64,000 nt of DNA from Solanum dulcamara (lineage: Eukaryota; Streptophyta; Magnoliopsida; Solanales; Solanaceae), in NCBI RefSeq assembly GCF_947179165.1, contig NC_077248.1:16468256-16532255 (forward strand), written 5' to 3'. Within the stretch, counting starts at the first letter, position 1. Each line of letters begins with the position of its first letter. Below, piece after piece: positions 34,310 to 45,911 of this stretch. Below the pieces are notes generated by a model. It did no database searches. It worked only from the letters and a program-made list of their open reading frames with translations, and was not told where the DNA came from. Made by a program: the position numbers and the translations under genes.

Positions 34310-34816
34310 TCAGAGACTTTCAGATAGTTTATTTATCGAGATTCTAAGTTCCTTCACAGTGCGAATAGGGAGAATATTAACCCCAGATCCGTCATCCACC
34401 ATGATCCTATTTACTTTATGCCCACGCACAAAACCTACCATATGTAAAGGATGATTATGCAACATTTCACCCAATGAAAGATCATCATTAGTGAATGTAA
34501 ACTTCGCATCACAGGTGTCCACTTCTTCAGAGTGAGACTTGATAGGGCCTTCATGTGATGGAAGTAATGATGGCGATGAGTCTTCTCCTGTTGTCTCTTC
34601 TTTATCAATGTTACAATATGAGGCCTTGGTGTAATAATGAAAAATCTTTTCACGGAACCAACTCGGCAAGAATTCCTCTAATGTCACCGAAGAACGTTGC
34701 TTTTGATAATAATTCCCCCCAACTTTTGACTTCTTTATATTCTTCTTTACCCTTTGAGTTTTAGGTAGTTTCTTCATTTTTGCTCTTGTCACTTGTTTAC
34801 TTGAAACTCTTTGCAA
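34310..34816 (-). pseudogene. Tat aspartic protease region
   Basis: The frame includes GFVRGHKVNRIMVDDGSGVN with the active-site DDGS form used by Tat elements, followed by ILPIRTVKEL. The N-terminal part is Lys-rich (SKVGGNYYQKQRSS). Protease cuts Gag-Pol. It is disconnected from gag by stops between 34816 and 34886. Confidence 0.75.
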
Positions 34817-34885
34817 GCTCGTTTTATAATATCTTTGTCGTGTTACTAAAATCCATCCCTCATCATCAGTATAAGCACCGCAAGA

Positions 34886-36855
34886 TTAATTTTCCTCCAA
34901 AGGTTTATCTTCCCCTATTACTTCATTCATCAAGGGAACGAGCGATGGTGTGTTAACATCTATCGGCTCGAAGTCACCAAATTTAATCATTTTTGGTGGT
35001 GATATGGCTAGGACATTGCCACCATCATGTATTTTGATAAAGTTGCAAAAAACTATGGGAATGAGTGAACCAAAAGTGACAGAGACTTGATTTGAACTCT
35101 CTTTCTCATCTTCAAGCAATATTTTTCCTTCACGGGCCAAGTCCATGATCTTTTCCTTAAAGATAAAATACTTTTCAATAGGATGGCCCATCAAACGATG
35201 ATATTTGTAGTAATTTGGATCATTAGTCCTCCCAGCTTCATCTGGACGCTTCATTTCAGGTAGCTCAAAGAGTTTTAATGCTAGAAGATCTTTAAAAATT
35301 GCTGGGACATTTGAGTCCAAGAAAGGATACTCTTTTGCCTGCATTTATTTCAATGTCAGTTTTCTACCAGCGTTATTTTGAAAAGTCGTGGTCTTCACCC
35401 TTTGATTCTTGCTTAGATTTGTAGCTACTTTCAAAGGGAAGACATTAACATTCATCGACTCCTTATTTCCAAACTTAGGTGCTGATTTTCCTCCTTTCTT
35501 TACCTCCATTTTGTCTTTTTCCTTGCGAGGCCCATAAATAAGTGGTCCTTCAATCCCTTTTGTAGACATGCTCAACTCTATATCATGAGCACGTATGGCT
35601 AGTTTCTCAAATGATTTGGGTTTAATACCCTGTAGGATATAACGAAGTCCTTAAAGCATTCCTTGAATACACATTTCTATTCCGGAAGTTTCACTAAGCC
35701 TATCCTTACAATTGAGGCTTGCATTTCTCCATCGGTTGATGAACTTGATGACAGGTTTATCTTCCCATTGACAGGTATTTGTGAGTTCAACCATGCTCAT
35801 AGTATGCCTTGTGCTATAGAAACGATTGAGAAATTCATGCTCAAGTTATTCCTAACTATCAATAGAGCCAGCCTCGAGATCCGTATACCAGTCAAAGACA
35901 TTTTCTTGTAAAAAGCGCACAAATTGCTTGACCAGATAATCTCCATATGTTCCAGCATTATTGCAAGTTTCAACAAAATGGGCAATGTGTTGCTTTGGAT
36001 TTCCCTTTCCGTCAAATTGTTGAAATGATTTTGGAGGTTGATAACTTGCAGACATCTTCAAAACATCGATTCTTGAAGTGTATGGCTTTGCATACGTAAA
36101 TGATGACTTTGAAGATACGTCATACTTATCTTTGATGGTTCCCATAATGAAGTCCTTCAGTTGATGAATGGGAATTCCTCCTTCTGCAGATACTTGCAGC
36201 TCATCACCCACATTTATTTGCTTTGTAACTGAATCTCCTTTTTCTTGTATCATTGGACATTTTCCAGGTGCATGACTTGAGTCCCTCTCCATAATATTTT
36301 TAATTCTGTCCGTCAACTTGACAATTCGATTATCTTGATCTTGCACATATTTTGTTAGACCTTCAATTGCCTTTGTCAAACTCGCCAGTTGTTCTTCAAT
36401 AGTTGAGGCGTTAGTCATCATCGCTTGGATGGCCATTATGGATGATGGAGCAAAGCATGGATTTTCCCTCAAACTAAAATTTGTCAAAAACAAGTTACGT
36501 GGAGTGACTGGAGAAGATCTAGTGATCAAGACATCATCTTCATCTTAAATAGTGCAATTCCTTGTGTTAAAAGGACAAGTCAAGCCAACATCTTTTCAAC
36601 AATATTAGCTATATTCTCTCCTTCTTCCAATTCATTTGGAAAGAATCTTGCCCCCTTTGAAGATGGAAGATCAAAAACAGGAACCGATGTGGATGGCACT
36701 TGGAGTGCTTGTTGTCCTAGCAAGTTTGCTCTGTTCCTAGTGATGGGTCCCAAACTCCCCGTAGTTGCATCCAGTATGTTCTCCACCTCAGAGAAAAACT
36801 TGAAATTAGTAGCCTTAGCAATAATAGTCCTGGAGTCAAACTTCTTAGATGCCAT
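34886..36855 (-). pseudogene. Tat gag, interrupted
   Basis: The start 36855 (MASKKFDSRTI) is 77 bp inside the 5' LTR. 36529-35852 has a coiled coil (EEQLASLTKAIEGLTKYV) and the gag core (FQQFDGKGNPKQHIAHFVET, VKQFVRFLQENVFDWYTDLE). 35344-34886 has the conserved segment YKYHRLMGHPIEKY, where both Cys of the usual C...H...C finger are Tyr. Stops and frame changes at about 36560, 35850, 35600 and 35345 split it. Gag would form the particle. Confidence 0.8.
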
Positions 36856-36931
36856 TTAAGTGTTCTTGAAGTTTGATGATCGATGTAAAAAGATGAGAGG
36901 TAGAGATTGTCCCACTGGGCGTGCCAAAATT

Positions 36932-37964
36932 TATAAACAACAAACTTTCGATCCGAGAAAAATAAATAATCAGGACCGGAAAATTGGAGTAACAAAGTAT
37001 AATATTTGATTTCAAAATGTAGTGCGTGTTACAATATCTATGATAATCCTCTAATTCTTCAAATAATATGGAACATATTGAACTTGAATTTGATTTAGAG
37101 TCAAGGGCTTAAATAGCTCGATCTTGAATCTTCGTCTTCAAATTTGGATTTGAATTATTCATCACAAACATTTGTATGGTTATGACAAATAGTAAATATG
37201 AACAAGTAATTTGATCTTGATCTTCTTGATATTTTTCTTCGTTCTTGATCTTGAACTTGAACTTGAATTTGATTACTTGAACTTTGTAGCTTTGTAGAGA
37301 ATTTGTAGTCTTTGATCCACGAGCTCTCTTCTTGCTTCTTGTTCTTGAAAACTCCCCTTTTGAGAATAATGAAGACCCCTATTTATAGTTGTAGGGAGTG
37401 GTATGAGGGTGCGATTTGATTGGTTGGTTTGAATTGACCAATCAGATTTCTTTGGTGAAGAGCTTTAATTTGATTGGTCAGAACATGTCACATATACACG
37501 TGGCATTATTCTAGTGGCTCATTTAATTTGACTTAGATTGCCACATAACTTTGACATGTGACATGATTTTAGTGGCTTATTTAATTTGACTTGGATTGCC
37601 ACCTAACTTTGGCACATGACATAATTCTAGTGGCTTATTTAATTTGACTTGGATCGCCACATAACTTTGGTACATGACATAATTCTAGTGGCTTATTTAA
37701 TTTAACTTGGATTGCCACATAACTTTGACACGTGGCATGAAAATGGGCCTCTAGGATGAGATGATATCGGGCTTAACAAAGTGGGGTCATCTTTATAGCC
37801 CAAATCAATGGATTTGGATTTTTAATTAAATCCACATTTATTGAACTTAAATAATTGACCCAATTTTATTAATCCAAAATATTTATTTGGACTAATATAT
37901 CTTAAATTTAATATAAATTGAATCATTCTATAAATTTATATTTAATAAATTTTAAATGATTACA
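36932..37964 (-). repeat. 5' LTR of the Tat element
   Basis: Pairs with 22329-23360. On the minus strand it begins TGTAATCATTT at 37964; the inner end is degenerate (…TTGTTGTTTATA) and is followed by TTTTGGCACGCCCAGTGGGA, the likely primer-binding region. A TATA-like ctatttatagtt near 37380 and the shared 58-bp subrepeats at 37490-37740 are visible. The two LTRs differ at tens of positions, so the insertion is not recent. Confidence 0.92.
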
Positions 37965-40258
37965 CTCACTTTAAAATGTAACTCCACTTTGTTGGGTTGG
38001 TTGTGAATTTTTCCAATGAGGATTCATTTCTCTTTCTCCTACTTCTTCCTATTACATTTTTTCTTGTTCAACTTCAACATGTCCTCGCCTAACATGGAAG
38101 CATGATACATATACTTTATGTTAGTTTAAGATAATTAAATGATGAAACAATTCTAATATAGTGTTAGAGATAATATATGTAGCTTATGACGAACTAAAAA
38201 GATAGTCTCAGGCCATTCAATATTATACTACAATCAAAATTGGCTTGTCTTCACATAAGTAGTGCACCAAGTTCAGAGGTGGACACAATTCGTTTAAATC
38301 GGAAAAATAGACTGATTTTTGTTTCATTTTCTCAATATGAGTTTAAATATTTTAGGAATTCGATAATCGATTAAGTTTTAAATGCAATTTAGAATAGAAT
38401 TTATGTTTTTGATTCCCACTTATATGTTCATCACAAAGAATTTTATTCTTGTTTATAAATTCTTCCAACATCGACATAGTTTGTTCTAAGTTGTCACTCT
38501 CGTCTTTTCTCTTCTTTTTCTACTGCCACTCAAATTTGGTTCATCGTAGGAATATTAACACAAACAATGCAGCGTGTGCATATATTATTTTCTGTTAATC
38601 TTCCAACAATGAACCAAGTTTTTGTTCCACATGTAAAAAACACATAATTTCTCAAAAATAAATATAATGATCAAGCACCAAAAAAAATTCTCATCATAAG
38701 TAAGAGTTGATTCTCTGCTACTATTGGTTCTTAACAAAATAATTGCTTTCGATAATCGATTAAGTTTTAAATGAAAATTTAGAATAGAATTTTGATTACA
38801 GGGTTTGGTTTGAATAAGAGACAAACAAAAACTCTGGTTTGATAAGGAAATGGAGGGAGAGGGGAAACAAAGACTGAGTTTTGAGGGGGAAATTTTCTCA
38901 CCTCAATAGTTTGTAAGTCCGTTAAAAATTAGATAGTTGTTTGAGGAAGTACTAAACGTGTACCAATTCTTGAAACATGGAGGGCTATTAAGGGCTCGTT
39001 TGGTAGCTGGTTTAAGGAGCATCTTTGTTATTTATGTATTAATTTAATATTATGTTTGGCTTGCAAATATGATAAAAGTTATTCATGTATTAATTTTATA
39101 CAATGTTTGGTTGGTAAGTTTCCAAATATTGTATAAAAATTGTTCATGTATTAATTTTATATGGTATTTGATTGCGTTTTTTGTTATCCTACATAATTAA
39201 TATTTATATAACTTATGAGAGAATCTATGTATAATTTATGAATTATGTGTGTATTAATTATACATGTATTAAAATAGTAAATTACACATTTGCCCCTATT
39301 ACTAAGCTAATCGCCACAACTCCAAATTACTTGAAATTTTGAATATAGACTCAAAAAATACTATGTTAATGTTCACTATGTCTATATTCAAAATTTTAAG
39401 TGATTTGGAGCCGTGGAGAAAATTCTACCATTAAAGGAGGTTAAAGTTTTGAAACTCTGAAAAAAATTTAAGTGTCTTGTTGGGTTAGGTTGAATTCGAG
39501 CTCAAAAGATATTTGATTTTGATACCTAGCTCGAAAGGATGCTACTATTGAAATTTGAGGTGATTTCGTGAAAAATTGAAGAAGTTGAAAATTTGAAAGT
39601 CTTGGTGTTCTTCGTGTGTTCTTGAAGAAGAAGAAGAAACAAAAAGAGTATATTTGATTCAAAACTCCAATGAAAAAATATTAAAGGTTGTTTGGGTGGT
39701 TTTGCAAAACCAAAGTTAAAAAATAATGACGTAGATGAACCTTTTCTCAAATGACAATGGATAGATGAGCCAAACTTTTAACGGATGACATAAATGAGCC
39801 TTTTCTCAAAGTTCGATAACATATTTGAGACTTTTCCCTTTATACTTATATAACTTATAAGAGAATCCATATATAATTTATGCGGGATAGAAATTGAAAT
39901 AAATTATGTGTATTAATTATGCATATATTAAAATAATAAATTACACATGCATAATTTGCCCTTACTACTAACGGACTCTTATTAGTTTGAAAGAGTTATA
40001 GAAAAGCTACATATTTTGAAGGAATAAAAAGGTAGTGATTCACAGTTTGTGTTGGAGAGATTATGCTATTTTTTGAATTATTGTGTTTGTTTTAGTGGCG
40101 ACCCCCGCAAAACAACTAGAAAAACAAAGACATCTGCAACAAAAGTGATTATTTTATTATTCTCTTTCCGCAAAGCAAAAGAAGACATTTTTTACAACAA
40201 TTCGAAATACCTTGACTTTTTTAGAACAGGTCCGAGTCAAATAGGACCCAACACAACA
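37965..40258. other. intergenic AT-rich sequence with short direct repeats
   Basis: No gene is supported. Two direct repeats stand out. GATAATCGATTAAGTTTTAA occurs near 38360 and 38752. A block with ATAACTTATRAGAGAATC...TTAAAATARTAAATTACACA occurs at about 39206-39300 and 39846-39965. 38990 onward (GGGCTCGTTTGGTAGCTGG) resembles the left end of common Solanaceae MITEs, but no matching right end was found. Confidence 0.5.
39206..39965. repeat. separated direct repeat of about 100 bp (39206-39300 and 39846-39965)
   Basis: Both copies contain the chain ATATAACTTAT, GAGAATC, ATAATTTATG, TTATGTGT, GTATTAATTAT and TAGTAAATTACACAT (or close variants) and end in TTGCCC. They are separated by about 545 bp with no copy in between. 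This could be an insertion with flanking homology or an old duplication; I cannot tell which. Confidence 0.6.
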
Positions 40259-40708
40259 ATGGCCGATCCTGTAATTGGTGCTACTGTACAAGTTTTGCTT
40301 GAAAAGCTGCTTTCTCTCACTATTGAGGAACTCAGTAGCTCAAGGAACTGCAACAAAGATCTTGAAATGCTAACACAAAATGCATCCATGATCCAAGCTT
40401 TCATTCATGATGCTGAAAGACGACAAGTTGACGATGAGGCTGTAAAACTATGGCTCAAGATGCTTGAGAGAGCTGCTGAAAATGCTGAAAATGCGTTTGA
40501 CGAATTCAGGTATGAATCTATCAAAAGACAAGTGACGATACGAAACAAACCAATGAAAAAGGTCAGTGATTTCATTTCTCATACAGATTTTAAAAGCAAA
40601 ATGTCTCGAAAAATCAACAACCTCAATGAAGAGTTGAGGGCTATCAATAAGTTAGCCAAAGACCTCGGTCTACAATCACTCATGGTTCCTCCTCGGCAAA
40701 TACTATAA
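40259..40708 (+). pseudogene. CC (Rx-N) domain of a CC-NB-LRR resistance pseudogene
   Basis: ATG at 40259 (AACAATGGCC context) opens 149 residues: MADPVIGATVQVLLEKLLSL, NASMIQAFIHDAERRQVDDE, VKLWLKMLERAAENAENAFD, then a basic stretch. This is the coiled-coil Rx-N domain of RGA-like CNL proteins, intracellular immune receptors. The frame reads on past an in-frame TAA at 40706-40708 to VVGRD at 40748-40758, where the copia element interrupts it. The upstream in-frame extension to 40049 has no support as coding. Confidence 0.9.
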
Positions 40709-40758
40709 ATTAGAGAAACAGATTCTGTAGTAGTTGCTTCGGATGTTGTTGGTAGAGA

Positions 40759-41052
40759 TATTGACATATTCTCCTAATTCTCCTAATCAGTTAGTTAGTA
40801 GTTAATGGTGTATTGTGTATATTGTGTAGTTGATTGTGTAAGTGTATAATTAGTTAGTTGTTAGTGTGGGCCCTACTAAGTTTGTGTGGTTGTTAGTAGA
40901 GTAAGTATATGTATTAACAATGTGGGTAGGTGAGGACACACTTTTACTTTACTCTTCTTCTTCTCTCAGATGAAATAAAAATTCTCAATCTTCTCTCTAA
41001 ACTCTTAGGTCATTTTCAAGGTCATCCATATCCTTCAGCCTCCATTCCAACA
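40759..41052 (+). repeat. 5' LTR of the young copia element
   Basis: Starts TATTGACATATTCTCC and ends CATTCCAACA. The usual 5'-TG is TA here in both LTRs, so the change predates or accompanied insertion. It holds a repeated TTAGTTAGTAG/TTAGTTAGTTG motif and a TTCTTCTTCTCTC tract. Confidence 0.95.
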
Positions 41053-41144
41053 TGGTATCAGAGCGGGTCATCGATTGAGGAACTCGCCGTTGAAGTTGAA
41101 GCTCTGCAATTGCCGACGAAGCTGAAGCTCGGAGCTGAAAAACC

Positions 41145-44100
41145 ATGGGTGACCGTTCACAGCCACAAACATCAAGTGAGAAGATAGTCATAGAACACGG
41201 CCATCCTTTGTATGTGCACCCATCGGACACATCAGGGTGTGTATTGGTACCGGTGAAACTCACCAGATCTGAAAACTATGGAGTGTGGAGTCGAGCCATG
41301 AGGATATCCCTTCTAGCTAAGAAGAAGCTAGGGTTCGTGACCGATACATGCACGAAGGAATTATTCGACGAATCGCTTCATGAACAGTGGGAGACGGTGA
41401 ATGCGATCGTGCTTTCGTGGATTATGAACATAGTATGAGAGAATCTATTGAGCGGAATCGTATATGCATCAAATGCACATTTAGTCTGGGAGGATCTGAA
41501 GGAAAGTTTTGACAAGGTAAATCGAGTAAGAATCTTTCAAGTACACACAGCCATTACAAATCTCAAACAGGGAACAAGTCCAGTGTCAGTGTATTTCTCC
41601 AAATTGAAGGAGTTGTGGAGTGAATATGATTTAATAGCTCCTTCTCCGAACTGTGGTTGTCCAAAGTCTAGGGACTATATTGAGTATCTACAGGAATAGA
41701 GGTTAATGCAATTCTTGAGCTGTTTGAATGAAGCATATGACCAAGCTAAGCGACAGATCTTGATGAAGTCAAATGCACCATCTGTGAATCAAGCCTATGC
41801 TCTAATTGTGCAGGATGAAAGTCAACAAGTAAATGTTGAAAGATCCAATCCCATAGCAATGCAAGCCAAAAGAAATGATAACTATAAGGGAAACAATTCA
41901 ATGTATTGTGAGAATTGTCATATGCGAAACCATACAAAGAAGGAGTGTTACAAGCTTATTGGCTATCCTTCAGAAAGGGATGGCAAAGCCAACAGAAAAG
42001 GGGAAGGTACCTATGATAGCTACAGGAAGGATAACAACCATCGTGATGGATGGAGGAAGGATAGATACAGAGAAAGGTACAAGAGGGATAACAATGAAGG
42101 ATGGAGAAAAGAAACACATGCTGCGATGGCTAGTAATGCAGATTGCTTCCAAGGGAGATATGCAGGTAAGGATGATCAGTATGCTGATGACAACAACAAA
42201 AGAGGTGATGGCAAGCTCAATCATCATGATTCAGAGAATCAATACAAGCATCAGGACAGCACCTCTGAGGAGTATCAAGCATATATGACAGGTATTGTGA
42301 CTTGTTTGATGTCCCAACTAGAAGGATGTGACTGGATAGTTGATTCCGGAGCCTCTCATCATGTTACTGCAAATGACAAAATGCTCAAGGATATTCATAG
42401 CCTGCATAATAGTAAAGGAGTAAGGATGCACCTGCCAAATGGAAGCACAGTGCCAATTACACACACAGGAAGTGTAGAACTATTTGGCCAGGAGAGAATC
42501 AAAAATGTGTTGTTTGTGCCTGATTTTAAATACAATCTATTATCAGTATCACAATTAACCAAAGAGCTATGTTGCTCAGTCAATTTTTTCCCTGATCACT
42601 GCATCTTTTAGGAGCTATACAGTGATAGGGTGAAGGGGATTGGTAGATTGCAAGGAGGACTGTACATTTTCCAAGGGACAGCTGAAGACTCAAATGAACA
42701 AAGCATAGAAGATATGAGGCAAGTCTATCTAGCAAATGCTGATGAAAGGTGCAGCTTGTGGCATAGAAAACTGGGCCATCCTTCCATATCCACCATGAAG
42801 ACTATGGCAGAATTCCAAAATAAGATTGGCAGAAATGTACATAACAATTGTAGAATATGTCCATTAGCAAAGCAAACCAGACTATAATTTCCTATAAGCA
42901 TTTCTAGAGCAAATTAGCCTTTTGAACTATTGCACCTAGATTTGTGGGGTCCTTATAAAACTCCCACTTTTGACAAGAAGAATTATTTTCTCACTATTGT
43001 TGATGATCATACCAGATATACTTGGGTTCATTTGTTGCAGCTGAAGGCTGAAGTAATTATAGTTTTGAAGCAATTTCTTGTCCTTGTGAATACTCAGTTT
43101 AATTGCAAAGTTAAGACCATTAGGTCTGACAATGAAACTGAATTCTTTAACTCTCAAAGTTGTGAGTTGTTGCAGAGTCTAGGAATCATTCATCAGAGCA
43201 GCTTTCCTTATACACCTCAACAAAATGGGGTGGTTGAGAGGAAACACAGGCAGATCTTGGAGATGGCAAGAGCCATTAAATTTCAAGCAGCATTTCCAAT
43301 AAAGTACTAGGGTTTTTGTGTTAAAACTGCAGTTTACCTTATGAACAGGTTGCCATCCAGTATTCTGAAGGGATGTACTCCTTATGAATTGCTGCATCAC
43401 AGCAAGGCATCCCTTGATCATCTAAGGGTACCTGACTGCTTATGTTTTATATCTACACTGCCCAGGTCTGACAAATTTGCTCATAGATCCAAGAAGACTG
43501 TATTCATGGGGTTTTCAGAAACACAAAAGGGCTACATTGTGCTTGATTTATCTACTAACAAATTTTTTGTTAGCAGGGATGTGGTGTTTCATGAGACTGC
43601 CTTTCCTTTTAGCAAACTTGCAGACTTAGAGGAGAGCACATTCCTTCAACTGAGCCATGTTGATCCTCTATATGATTCCCCTATTCCTGCTCACATTTGC
43701 CAGCCTCCATCAGTAGCAGCAAGAGAGGCACACTCAGATGAACACTCAACTGAACACTCAGCTGGCAATGATGATGGTGATACTACTGCAGATACAGACA
43801 TCATGGATGCTGAGGTTGTTGCAGCTGAACCATTGCAAGCAGCTGAACATCCATTGCAACATGGCAATGGTACTCCTGCTGTCACTGGCAACAGACCAAT
43901 CAGATCAACCAAGCAACCTAGATGGTTGAATGATTATGTTGTCAACACCAGTCAGGATCACATCTATTCTATCAGCAAGTATCTGATATATGCAGGAACA
44001 TCAAAAAACTATAGAAGTTATTTAGCAAAATTCTCTGCCTTAACTGAACCAAAAAATTTCAAGGAGGCTTCAAGGGATGCAAGATGGTTAGAAGCTATGC

Positions 44101-45611
44101 ATCAGGAGATCAAAGCCCTTGAGGATAATCATACTTGGAAGGTTGTTGATCTTCCAAGTGGTAAAAATACAGTTGGCTCTAAATGGGTATACAAGATCAA
44201 ATATAAAGCAAATGGAGAAGTAGAAAGATTCAAGGCAAGGTTGGTGGCAAAAGAATACAGTCAAAAGGAGGGCCTTGATTATCATGAAACCTTTTCCCCA
44301 GTGGCAAAGATGGTCACTGTGAGATCAGTGATTTCACTGGCAGCCTTAAAAGGATGGAAACTTCATCAAATGGATGTATACAATGCTTTCTTGCAAGGAG
44401 ATCTTAATGAAGAAGTGTATATGGAGCTACCAGAAGGGTTCAAGAGACAGGGGGAGACCAAAGTGTGCAGGTTGTTGAAGTCCCTGTATGGCCTCAAACA
44501 GGCATCAAGACAATGGAACATCAAGTTGACTGATGCACTGATATCTGCAGGGTTCACACAAAGCCTTCATGACTACTCGCTCTTCACAAGAAAGTCAGGT
44601 AACAACATTGTCATAATACTTGTATATGTAGATGATCTTCTTATCACTGGAGATAGCAGTAGCCTCATAGAAGAAGCAAAACAGATTCTGCAACATGACT
44701 TCAGAGTGAAGGACTTGGGAGAACTCAAATATTTTCTTGGCATAGAAGTTCTGAGATCACAACATGGCATCATCCTTAATCAAAGAAAGTACACAATGGA
44801 GCTGATATCAAAAATGGGCCTAGGAGGTACAAAACCAGCTGTTACACCACTAGAATCTGGAAGCAAGCTGACCACTGTGGAATATGATAAGGCTGTTGGA
44901 GCTGAAGGAGATGAAGCTTTGGAAGAAGTCTCAAAATATCAAAGGCTGATAGGAAGACTGTTGTATGTCACCATAACCAGGCCAGACATCAGCTTTGCAG
45001 TCCAAACACTGAGTCAATTCATGCAAGAGCCTAAGACATCACACTGGGAAACAGCTATTAGAGTAGTCAGATACCTGAAAAATGCACCAGGACAGGGCCT
45101 TATTTTCAGAGCAAAACCTACACAAGAGATCACTTGTTGGTGTGACTCAGATTGGGCAGCTTTCCCCAACACAAGAAGATCTATCACAGGCTATGCTGTT
45201 AAGTTTGGAGAGTCACTTATCTCTTGGAAGTCGAAGAAGCAGCAAACAGTATCCAAGAGCTCAGCTGAAGCTGAATATAGAAGCATGGCAGCTGTTGTTG
45301 CAGAGATTACTTGGCTGCTGGGTCTGTTCAGTGAACTTGGAGTGGAAGTTCATCAGCCAGTAGTTCTTTGGAGTGATAGCAAGGCAGCGATTCAACTAGC
45401 AGCTAATCCAGTTTACCATAAGAGAACGAAGCATATTGAAATCGATTGTCACTTCATAAGGGACAAGATAAAGGAAGGTATCATCAAGGCGGCATTTGTG
45501 AAGACAAATGATCAACAAGCAGACCTTATGACAAAGGGACTGAGCAGACAACAACATGTCTATTTGATGAACAAGTTGGGAGTGTTGGACATCATGCACC
45601 CTCCAACTTGA
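41145..45611 (+). pseudogene. copia Gag-Pol polyprotein with six in-frame stops and no frameshift
   Basis: In one frame: gag with a CENCHMRNHTKKEC zinc knuckle (about 41905), protease DSGASHH (about 42335), pre-integrase LWHRKLGHPS...CRICP, integrase LDLWGPYK, RSDNETEF, NGVVERKH (42930-43310), RT with KWVYKIKYKANG and YVDDLLITG (44130-44860), and RNase H with CDSDWA and KSSAEAEYRSMA (to 45500). Stops occur at 41436, 41697, 42609, 42885, 42915 and 43308; from 43341 to 45611 the frame is open for 756 residues. Every stop could arise by one C-to-T or G-to-A change. Confidence 0.95.
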
Positions 45612-45618
45612 GGGGGAG

Positions 45619-45911
45619 TATTGACATTTCTCCTAATTCTCCTAATCAGTTAGTTAGTAGTTAATGATGTATTGTGTATATTGTGTAGTTGGTTGTGTAA
45701 GTGTATAATTAGTTAGTTGTTAGTGTGGGCCCTACTAAGTTTGTGTGGTTGTTAGTAGAGTAAGTATATGTATTAACAATGTGGGTAGGTGAGGACACAC
45801 TTTTACTTTACTCTTCTTCTTCTCTCAGATGAAATAAAAATTCTCAATCTTCTCTCTAAACTCTTAGGTCATTTTCAAGGTCATCCATATCCTTCAGCCT
45901 CCATTCCAACA
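45619..45911 (+). repeat. 3' LTR of the young copia element
   Basis: Nearly identical to 40759-41052. Preceded by AACTTGAGGGGGAG (polypurine tract) right after the Pol stop, and followed by the target duplication agaga and then the resumed CNL coding sequence. Confidence 0.96.

Larger units (their letters stand above)
22329..37964 (-). mobile_element. Tat/Ogre-type Ty3/gypsy retrotransposon, complete length (15.6 kb), inactivated
   Basis: Two direct LTRs (22329-23360 and 36932-37964) bracket minus-strand gag, protease, RT, RNase H, a second RNase H and integrase in Ty3/gypsy order. A second, archaeal-type RNase H is diagnostic of the Tat lineage. Between integrase and the 3' LTR lies a non-pol region of about 6.3 kb with tandem repeats and an opposite-strand PMD gene. 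The outer 5 bp are ctgac (left) and ctcac (right), a one-mismatch target duplication. Each LTR starts TGTAATCATTT on the minus strand. Stops and frameshifts are scattered through all coding parts, so it is not autonomous. Confidence 0.92.
40759..45911 (+). mobile_element. young Ty1/copia retrotransposon (5,153 bp) inserted in the resistance pseudogene
   Basis: LTRs at 40759-41052 and 45619-45911 differ by about three changes (one indel, two G/A differences) over 294 bp. The 5-bp target duplication agaga (40754-40758 and 45912-45916) is exact. The primer site TGGTATCAGAGC directly follows the 5' LTR (initiator Met tRNA type), and AGGGGGAG precedes the 3' LTR. Gag-Pol lies in one frame from 41145 to 45611. 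Insertion cut the VGRD/NDV junction of the CNL gene. Confidence 0.97.

Noticed and set aside
38990..39980. Complete MITE
   Set aside because: The left end looks familiar but no inverted partner or target duplication could be found.
40049..40258. N-terminal extension of the CNL protein
   Set aside because: In frame with the CC domain but without conserved sequence; the ATG at 40259 has good context and gives the normal Rx-N start.
41875..42288. Gene overlapping copia gag in another frame
   Set aside because: Shadow of the purine-rich gag region; composition is explained by the gag frame.
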